A stretch of DNA of 51,577 nt from Pseudomonadota bacterium (GTDB lineage Bacteria > Myxococcota > Myxococcia > Myxococcales > Myxococcaceae): contig JAFAAN010000020.1 of the NCBI GenBank assembly GCA_023426545.1, positions 1 to 51,577 of the forward strand. Reading direction: 5' to 3'. The translations under genes were made by a program, and so were the position numbers. Positions 46,801-51,577 of the stretch are shown here, one piece after another. Positions within the stretch are counted from its first letter, which is position 1. Every line of letters starts with the position of its first letter. The notes under the pieces were generated by a model. That model was not told where the DNA came from and ran no database searches. It saw only the letters and a list, made by a program, of their open reading frames with translations.

Positions 46801-47681
46801 GCCCGGAGGGCCGCGTGGTGGCGGAGGTGCGGGACACGGGCAGCGGGATTTCGCCGGAGCTGCTGGCCCGCATCTTCGACCCCTTCTACACGACGAAGCC
46901 CGTGGGCGTGGGCACGGGCCTGGGGCTGTCGCTGTGCCACGCCTACCTGGCGGCCATGGGCGGCACCATCGCTGTGGAGAGCGAGGCCGGGAAGGGCTCG
47001 GTGTTCCGCGTGACGCTGCGGGCCGCCGTGGAGGGCGCTTCGCAGCCGGTGGGCGACACGGCCTCGCGCGAGGCGCCGGGGCCATCCGCGGACGGCGCGG
47101 CGGCCATAGCGCACGGTGCGGAGCGGCCTGCCGCGGGGCCGCTGGTGGCCGAAGGCTCCGTCCCGGCCTCTGCGTCTCCCGGTCTCCCGGCGCGCGAGGA
47201 CGGCGCGGGCCGGGGAGGGGCTTCAGCGGCGCCTGCGCCGGGTTCACCGCGGGAGCCCGGCGCGGATGCGGCGCGCGAGGCGCGTGGGCGGGTGCTGGTG
47301 GTGGACGATGACGCGCTGGTGAGCGGCGCCATCCGCCGCACCTTGTCTCGGGAGAACGACGTGGAGGTGTTGGTGAGCGCGCGTCAGGCCCTGGAGAAGC
47401 TGACAGGGCCCGACATGCGCTACGACGTGGTGCTCTGTGACCTGATGATGCCGGAGATGACCGGCATGGACCTGTATGACGCGCTCTCGCGGGTGTCGCC
47501 GCGCGCCGCGGAGCGCATCGTCTTCATCACGGGGGGCGCCTTCACCTCGACCGCGCGGCTGTTCCTGGAGCGCGTGGGCAATCCTCGCGTGGAGAAGCCC
47601 TTCGACCCGGCGGCGCTGCGCCAGCTCATCCGGGACGAGGTGGCGCGGGCCCGCCGGGAGGCCTCGGGCCAGGCGGCGTGA
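43842..47681 (+). CDS. Hybrid two-component histidine kinase with double beta-propeller sensor
   Basis: The 1279-residue protein has a signal/membrane anchor (WFFLAGLVLAMPGMA). Fourteen propeller blades follow, each with LWVGT-type strands (for example LWLGTWEGLARF, LWVGTGQGL, LWVGTREGL), consistent with two seven-bladed propellers. A Y_Y_Y-type domain lies around residues 680-745 and a membrane segment near 754-782. A coiled coil comes next, then HisKA with the phosphoacceptor in VGHEINNPLAYI (H840), an HATPase domain (DTGSGISPELLARIFDPF, GTGLGLSLC), an Ala/Pro-rich linker and a receiver domain with D1200 in VLCDLMMPEMTG. It senses a periplasmic ligand and ends in phosphotransfer. A GTG at 43803 is an alternative start. 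Confidence 0.95.
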   Translation: MRTPGHRARASWRGFIGWFFLAGLVLAMPGMALDPQRRVSQYSQDVWRSDDGLPQNSLLAMTQTRDGYLWLGTWEGLARFDGARFTVFDKRNTPELRNHAIKALVEDASGTLWVGTGQGLVAYRQGRFERAPGAAAPLDAARVEALVAAEGVLWVGTSAGLWQVPQGDGVARQYTAADGLPSSEVRALTPGEGASLWVGTREGLARLVGGRVSPAPFPFPGPVSRPQVTALRRDATGVLWVGTQEGLYSWNGVVAQRFTPDEGMPSAAVNALYADGDGNLWVGTQRGGLTRHNAKGFSEPVPAMKWMAESAVLSLLEDRDGHLWVGTYSGLLRLRDGPFATYGIPEGLADETVSAVLEDRRGTLWLGTTSGLFRYEGGAFVHLGAAQGLPESVIPALHESPDGTLWVGTLTGAYRHDGHRFTRVSRAQGLPHDVVTAILVDSRGDTWLGTQTGLARLRGGEVTVYGPKQGFTHPVIVMAEDARGRVWFGSEAGLARWDGEQKGFERFTQQDGLPGDLVLALHADPDGTMWVGTETGLGRWREGAWVRFTVMQGLYDDAVFSLVSDGDGSLWMSSNKGVSRVSRRDLEDVARGARPRLTTLDFDTRDGMRSAECNGNTQPSAWRGQDGRLWFTNLRGAIVVDPVRVRASRQPPEVRIEEVRVQGTPVPVEGPVELEPGASRLEIRFTAFTPVDAARLPFRYRLVGHDDTWVHAEARRALYTGLRPGSYRFEVQAKGRDGGWTEPVALAVLLEPKLWQRTGFWLLCVLGVSIVGVSVYLLRVGQLKDRERWLAERVQDRTQALARANEELEANMRTLRQAQAQLVQTGRLAAVGQLAAGVGHEINNPLAYIVSNLRHAGEESDALARELAGTRDVGSRLKDVSQALREALLGAERVRRIVQDLKMFSRPDDEQQGPVELHAVLDSAVKIAMGELRPRAKLVRDYGDVPRVEGSEARLAQVFLNLLINAAQALPEGQAEANEVRLVTRAGPEGRVVAEVRDTGSGISPELLARIFDPFYTTKPVGVGTGLGLSLCHAYLAAMGGTIAVESEAGKGSVFRVTLRAAVEGASQPVGDTASREAPGPSADGAAAIAHGAERPAAGPLVAEGSVPASASPGLPAREDGAGRGGASAAPAPGSPREPGADAAREARGRVLVVDDDALVSGAIRRTLSRENDVEVLVSARQALEKLTGPDMRYDVVLCDLMMPEMTGMDLYDALSRVSPRAAERIVFITGGAFTSTARLFLERVGNPRVEKPFDPAALRQLIRDEVARARREASGQAA

Positions 47682-47704
47682 GGCCGCGGCCCACCGGCTC
47701 GCGC

Positions 47705-47716
47705 GGGCGCGCGCCC
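47705..47716. terminator. GC-rich palindrome between convergent genes
   Basis: GGGCGCGCGCCC is perfectly self-complementary in the 39-bp gap between the hybrid kinase and flavoprotein ends. It may act as a terminator stem, though no separate loop is present. Confidence 0.25.
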
Positions 47717-47720
47717 GGCG

Positions 47721-48695
47721 TCAGAGGTCCAGCACCAGCCGCTTGGAGCGGGCGCGGGACACGCAGATGAGCATGCGCTGGTCTCCCGCTGGCTCCGTCT
47801 GGAAGAAGGTGTCGCGGTGGTCGGGCTGGCCGTCGCAGACGCGGGTGACGCAGGTGCCGCAGGTGCCGGCCTCGCAGTCGCTGGGGACGCGGACGCCGTT
47901 GCGCCGTAGCACGTTGAGCACGGACTGGCCGGCGGGCACCTGCAGCACCTGTCCCGTGCTGCGGATGGCCACCTCGAAGTCCTGCTCCTCGCGGCCGGTG
48001 GCGGCGCGGGTGCCCTCGGCGGTGAAGGACTCGAAGTGCACCTTCTCCCAGGGCCAGCGGTGCTGGGTGGCGGCGTCGCGCACGGCCTGCATCAGGCCCG
48101 TGGGGCCGCAGCAGTACAGCCGCGCGCCCGGCTGCCGCGTGGCCAGCAGGGCCTTCACGTCCAGCCCCTGGGCGGGGTCCCCACCGTCGAAGGAGAAGCG
48201 CACGCGCCCGGCGAAGGGCGCCTGGGAGAGCAGCTCCCGGTAGGCGGCGCGGCCGGGCTCACGGGCGCAGTAGTAGAGCGTGTAGTCCGCGCCCGTGCGC
48301 GACAGCCTGCGCGCCATGGACAGCAGCGGCGTGATGCCGATGCCACCGGCCACCAGCACGTAGCTTCGTGCGAACAGGAGGGGGAAGTTGTTTCGGGGCG
48401 CGCGTATCTCCAGCACGGCCCCTTCCCGCACGCGCTCGTGCATCGCGGAGGACCCGCCGCGGCCCCTGGCATCACGGGCGACGGTGATGACGTAGCGGTG
48501 CGTCTCCTCCGGGTCGTTGCACAGCGAATACGAGCGCAGGAAATCGCCCGGGCCCGGGACGAGGACCTCCAGGTGGGCGCCGGCCTCGAAGGCGGGCAGG
48601 TCGCCTCCCTCCGCCGCGACCAGCTCGTACGACAGGATGTCCTCGGCCTCGCGCGCGACGCGCGCGACCCGGACGCGCAGGATGTCATTCCCCAT
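47721..48695 (-). CDS. Phthalate-dioxygenase-reductase/VanB-type flavin-iron-sulfur oxidoreductase
   Basis: The 324-residue protein has, in order, a flavin-binding barrel with RSYSLCNDP (about residues 54-62), an NAD(P) domain with GGIGITPLLSMAR, CCGPTGLM, and a C-terminal plant-type [2Fe-2S] ferredoxin with CEAGTCGTC (about 275-283) and a more distal Cys in MLICVSR. It passes electrons from NAD(P)H to an oxygenase or demethylase. No oxygenase gene is adjacent, so its partner is elsewhere. A GGGAG ribosome site precedes the ATG. Confidence 0.95.
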   Translation of the reverse strand: MGNDILRVRVARVAREAEDILSYELVAAEGGDLPAFEAGAHLEVLVPGPGDFLRSYSLCNDPEETHRYVITVARDARGRGGSSAMHERVREGAVLEIRAPRNNFPLLFARSYVLVAGGIGITPLLSMARRLSRTGADYTLYYCAREPGRAAYRELLSQAPFAGRVRFSFDGGDPAQGLDVKALLATRQPGARLYCCGPTGLMQAVRDAATQHRWPWEKVHFESFTAEGTRAATGREEQDFEVAIRSTGQVLQVPAGQSVLNVLRRNGVRVPSDCEAGTCGTCVTRVCDGQPDHRDTFFQTEPAGDQRMLICVSRARSKRLVLDL

Positions 48696-49038
48696 GGTGC
48701 TCCCCCTCCCCAGTCCCAGCAGCGGCGCACCCTCGTCCATCCAGGGTACGGTGGCACGGACATTGGGCCGCGGAACGCCGCCGGGGGATTGCCCGGCAGT
48801 CCCGGCGCGCGTCACCTCCCGGTCGGTGCGGTGCCCTCCGCCAGCGCCTGCTGGCCCTGGACTCGCGAGGGCTCGCCGCCCGGCCGCCCGCTGTGCCTCC
48901 AGGATGCCGAGCCATCTCCGGGCCGCCACCACATCCACGCGGGACCATCCCCACCATGCAGGACATGCCGCGCCGCGCCAGTGCGTGGGCGCCAGGTAGA
49001 TGTCCCGTCGCGGCCAACGAGCTCTGGGAGGTGAACCC
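48696..49038. promoter_or_regulatory. Divergent region, possible sigma-54-like site
   Basis: This 343-bp gap separates the flavoprotein and hemerythrin genes and holds no convincing gene. TGGCAC-N5-TTGG (48752-48766, + strand) resembles a sigma-54 -24/-12 element, but the -12 dinucleotide is GG instead of GC and the next gene is about 270 bp away. A 6-bp stem GCCGGG/CCCGGC (48780-48797) lies nearby. Confidence 0.25.
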
Positions 49039-49674
49039 ATGGATGCCATTGCATTGCTGAAGGCGGACCACAAGACGGTGGAGCAGTTGTTCCGGAAGTT
49101 CGAGAAGGCGGGCCCCAACGCGCACAAGCTGAAGCGCCGGCTGGTGGACCAGATGGTCACCGAGCTGTCGGTGCATGCCACCATCGAGGAGCAGGTCTTC
49201 TACCCGGCGGTGCGCACGCGCTCGGAGGAACTGGGGCCCGACGTGCTGCGCTCGCTGGAGGAGCACCACGTGGTGAAGTGGGTGCTAGCGGAGCTGGACG
49301 GCATGTCGCCCGAGGCGGAGCGCTTCGAGGCGAAGGTGCAGGTCCTCATGGAGAATGTCCGCGCTCACGTGCTCCACGAGGAGAACGTGCTGTTCCCGGC
49401 GTTGAAGAAGCTCTTCCGCCCGCAGGAGCTCCGGACGATGGGGGACGTGCTGGAGATGTCGCGCAAGGCGGCGCCCACGCGGCCGCACCCGATGGCTCCC
49501 GACACGCCACCGGCCAACCTGGTGGCGGGCGCGGTCTCGGCGGTGATGGACATGGGGCGGGATGCCCTGCGCGCCGCGCGGCGCAAGGCCACCAACAAGG
49601 TGCGCTCCGTCGCCAGCCGGGGGCCTCGTCAGGTGGTGCGCGAGATGACCGGCGCCGAGGCTATTGGCCCCTGA
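49039..49674 (+). CDS. Hemerythrin HHE domain-containing protein
   Basis: The 211-residue protein starts with two helical hairpins of the HHE cation-binding type: LLKADHKTVEQLF, VHATIEEQVFYPAV, LEEHHVVKWVLAEL and HVLHEENVLFPAL, giving the His and Glu ligands of a di-iron site. The C-terminal 70 residues are basic and helical (DALRAARRKATNKVRSVASR), perhaps contacting membrane or nucleic acid. Family members bind O2, NO or iron. A GGGAGGTGA ribosome site precedes the ATG at 49039. Confidence 0.92.
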   Translation: MDAIALLKADHKTVEQLFRKFEKAGPNAHKLKRRLVDQMVTELSVHATIEEQVFYPAVRTRSEELGPDVLRSLEEHHVVKWVLAELDGMSPEAERFEAKVQVLMENVRAHVLHEENVLFPALKKLFRPQELRTMGDVLEMSRKAAPTRPHPMAPDTPPANLVAGAVSAVMDMGRDALRAARRKATNKVRSVASRGPRQVVREMTGAEAIGP

Positions 49675-49699
49675 GCGTCCCGCGGACCGCATTCCCACC

Positions 49700-49719
49700 G
49701 GAGCGCGGCGCTCCTTCTT
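49700..49719 (+). terminator. Intrinsic terminator after the hemerythrin gene
   Basis: GGAGCGC-G-GCGCTCC (49700-49714) is followed at once by TTCTTTCTC, a T-rich tail. This is one of the few textbook-like terminators in the window. It starts 26 nt after the stop. Confidence 0.65.
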
Positions 49720-49854
49720 TCTCATTGTTTGGGGAAGGCGCGCTCCGGGTGTGGGCTCGTGAAAAGTGAATGTCCGAAAGCGGCAGCCGTTCCATGGGGT
49801 AAGGACGTTGCAGTTCGAGCCAGCAACGCACTCATGCCCAAGGAGGCACGCACC

Positions 49855-50613
49855 ATGTTCCGAGCCCGACCTTTCCGCCCGCTGCTGCTGACCGCGATGC
49901 TGCTCGCGGTCCCCACGGCCTTCGCGCAGTCCCAGCCTGCTCTCATGACTCATGCGGAGGTGCCCGCAGGCGTGCGGACGATTCGTGTGGAGGGCACCGG
50001 CGAGGTGAAGGCCCAGCCCGACGAGGCCTTCATCGACGTGGCGGTGGAGACGATGGCGCCGAACGTCAAGGCGGCGGGTGAGCAGAACGCGAAGCGCATG
50101 GAGAAGGTGATTGCCGCGCTGACGTCCGCGGGCATCGCCCGGCGTGACATCCAGACGCGCAACTACTCGGTGTACCCGGACTACGCGCCGCCGCTGCCGA
50201 ACCAGACGGAGCCGAAGCTGCGGGGCTACCGGGTGAGCAACCTGGTCAGCGTCCACGTGAAGGACCTGTCCCGCGTGGGCAACCTGCTGGACCAGGCGCT
50301 GGCGGCGGGGGCCAACCGGGTGGACTCGGTGCGCTTCGGCTTGAGCCGCCAGGACGCGGTGCAGGGGGAGGCGCTGCGGCAGGCCGTGGCGCGGGCGCGC
50401 AAGTCGGCGGAGGTGCTGGCCGCGGCGCTGAACGTGAAGCTCGGCGCGGTGCTCGACGCGAACACGGTGACGGAGCCGCCGCGGCTGTACCCGGCGCGCT
50501 TCGCCATGGCGGAAGCGGCCGACGCCCGCACCATGACCACGCCCATCCAGCCCGAGGAGCAGACCGTGCAGGCGAAGGTGACGCTCATCTTCGCCATCGA
50601 GTCCGCGAAGTAG
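49855..50613 (+). CDS. SIMPL (DUF541) domain periplasmic protein
   Basis: The 252-residue protein has a signal peptide ending in LLAVPTAFAQ. The DUF541/SIMPL pattern follows: IRVEGTGEVKAQPDEAFIDV at about residues 43-62, RDIQTRNYSVYPDY, RGYRVSNLVSVHVKDLSRVG and ARKSAEVLAAALNVKLGAVL. These proteins are periplasmic or outer-membrane, sometimes linked to oxidative stress, with no defined activity. An AAGGAGG ribosome site lies 8 nt before the ATG. Confidence 0.93.
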   Translation: MFRARPFRPLLLTAMLLAVPTAFAQSQPALMTHAEVPAGVRTIRVEGTGEVKAQPDEAFIDVAVETMAPNVKAAGEQNAKRMEKVIAALTSAGIARRDIQTRNYSVYPDYAPPLPNQTEPKLRGYRVSNLVSVHVKDLSRVGNLLDQALAAGANRVDSVRFGLSRQDAVQGEALRQAVARARKSAEVLAAALNVKLGAVLDANTVTEPPRLYPARFAMAEAADARTMTTPIQPEEQTVQAKVTLIFAIESAK

Positions 50614-50769
50614 AAGCAGGCGACGCCGTCCCGTGAATTCAAGGGCTCGCTGGGGTGCTCCATGTCCGTGATTCGGGCATGTGCCCCCAGTGGGCCCGTC
50701 CGGTGGCGTGACCCGAAGTGGCCTGTTGGAAGGGGCTGGGCTGGTCGAGTTGCTGCACTGCGTTCTCTC

Positions 50770-51094
50770 ATGGCGCTCACAGGGTGTGAGGCCCCCGCGC
50801 TGCACCACTCCGACCGAGGCAGCCCAGTACGCCAGTGAGGATTAGGGCAACTGCTGGGACAACGCCGTGGTGGAGTGCTTCTTCAGCAGTCTGAAGATGG
50901 AACGGGTCCACACACGTCGCTTTCGGACGCGCGAAGAGGCGAAGCTCGCGCTGTTCGAATACATTGAGATGTTCTACAGCCGAAGGCGCCGTCACTCCTC
51001 ACTCGGCGACGTCAGCCCCGCCGAGTACGAGCGCATGGCTGAGGTGCAGAGGCAGGCAGCATCGTCAATCTGTCCACCGAAGCGGGTGACGCTC
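50770..51094 (+). mobile_element. Decayed IS3-family transposase (orfB 3' part)
   Basis: The sequence reads as the C-terminal half of an IS3-type integrase-core transposase in pieces. These are ALHHSDRG (to 50820), a one-base insertion near 50823, QYASED, an in-frame TAG at 50843-50845, then GNCWDNAVVECFFSSLKMER, FEYIEMFYSRRRRHSSLGD and SPAEYERM. The residues expected between SED and GNCWDN are missing, so about 50 nt are deleted. The last catalytic Glu, in VVECFFSSLK, is present, but the frame is broken and no upstream half is recognisable. TGTCCACCGAAGCGGGTGAC (51070-51089) resembles an IS3-type terminal sequence, so the right end is probably near 51094 (inference). Confidence 0.8.
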
Positions 51095-51259
51095 AGTTTC
51101 GGTGTGCATTGTCTTGGGTCGCAAGGGCTACATGGAGAAGGGGCCTGACTCCAAACCAGGGGCGGCGCACCTCAATCGATCGTTCCCGGCCTACTTTGTC
51201 GAGCGTTGGCCCTGGTTTCCCTCTGGGAGCGTAAAGAGGGTTTACAAAATCGGCCCTTT

Positions 51260-51278
51260 CATTCACTTGGAGTGAATG
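51260..51278. promoter_or_regulatory. AT-rich stem-loop between IS remnant and kinase gene
   Basis: CATTCACT-TGG-AGTGAATG is a perfect 8-bp dyad with a 3-nt loop in a locally AT-rich stretch (about 51230-51300). A run of five T follows 11 nt later, so it may be a terminator, or an operator upstream of the kinase gene at 51392. The rest of 51095-51391 shows no gene. Confidence 0.4.
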
Positions 51279-51391
51279 GGGAGTCCATCTTTTTAGACCT
51301 GACACGTCGTTCAACTCGGAATGGGTTGGCGGTACCTTGAGTTTGCCTTTGCGCGAATCCCTCTCGCGCGGGCACTCGGAGCATCCTGCCC

Positions 51392-51577
51392 ATGTCCAAT
51401 CCGTCTGACTCTCGGCCTGCCGGGAGCGCTGTCCTATTGACCAATGGCGACACCTCCTACGAGTTCCTCCGGGACTTGGGAGAGGGGCGCGTGGGTGAGC
51501 GAATCCTCCTCGCGCGGACCCGCACGCCCAAGGGCCTCGGTGACTGCGTGGTGCTCAAGTTTCGCGCCCGCGCCCGC
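51392..51577 (+). CDS. Ser/Thr protein kinase, N-terminal fragment (runs off window)
   Basis: Sixty-two codons are visible. A short Ser-rich start is followed by TSYEFLRDLGEGRVGERILL and ARTRTPKGLGDCVVLKF. The latter pair look like the glycine-rich loop (LGEGRVGE) and the ATP-binding Lys strand (VVLKF) of a Hanks-type kinase. The rest lies beyond the right edge, so domain content and integrity are unknown. No strong ribosome site is seen before the ATG. Confidence 0.7.
   Translation, partial: MSNPSDSRPAGSAVLLTNGDTSYEFLRDLGEGRVGERILLARTRTPKGLGDCVVLKFRARAR

Overview
The window looks like chromosomal DNA of a myxobacterium, most likely Myxococcaceae (Myxococcus or Corallococcus type). The reasons are very high GC with strong third-position GC bias, several eukaryote-type Ser/Thr kinases, a DUF2378 protein, a double-CXXCG (SitI6-like) immunity protein, and many lipoproteins and kelch/propeller proteins. 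The species assignment is inference; no rRNA or tRNA gene is visible.

Layout. 1-1313: the right-hand end of a CRISPR array (18 complete 36-bp repeats plus a clipped one, 18 spacers), ending in a decayed repeat 36 bp from an orphan double-CXXCG gene. 2147-8767: an NmrA-like reductase, then a rightward run of DUF2378 protein, ExoD-family membrane protein, a 1176-residue kinase/ATPase/repeat protein and an overlapping methyltransferase. 8785-9630: an unknown protein behind the severed 3' end of another gene, resembling a toxin/immunity scar. 9656-14098: a leftward four-gene lipid cassette whose genes all overlap by 4 nt (patatin-like esterase, KAS III-like protein, acyltransferase, SDR). 14186-19995: a leftward tripartite RND efflux operon (outer-membrane factor, lipoprotein adaptor, pump).

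20281-23988: SUKH-like protein, AAA ATPase, alpha/beta hydrolase, and convergent sterol-desaturase-type and small membrane genes. 24212-29105: a leftward gliding-type ABC operon (ATPase, permease, GldG-like, DUF4340) behind a promoter that overlaps an inverted repeat. 29248-31297: two lone ABC ATPases of unrelated families, one with altered catalytic residues. 31317-38141: small proteins, a kelch lipoprotein, a Cys-rich lipoprotein, an M24 peptidase-like lipoprotein, a di-heme peroxidase-like protein, a lipoprotein and a DUF2267 protein. 38209-42739: a secreted subtilase divergent from a transmembrane Ser/Thr kinase. 42758-48695: an RDD membrane protein, a hybrid two-component protein with a 14-blade periplasmic sensor, and a phthalate-dioxygenase-reductase-type flavoprotein. 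49039-51577: hemerythrin-like protein, SIMPL-domain protein, a decayed IS3-family transposase and the start of another kinase.

The strongest candidates for unusual biology are the 4-nt-overlapped lipid cassette, in which two enzymes lack standard catalytic residues and the cyclic-nucleotide-like domain has a degenerate ligand cassette; the MlaF-like ATPase with Pro at the H-loop; and the two immunity-gene scars, one abutting the CRISPR array. Everything here was read by eye. Family names rest on recognised motifs, not on searches.
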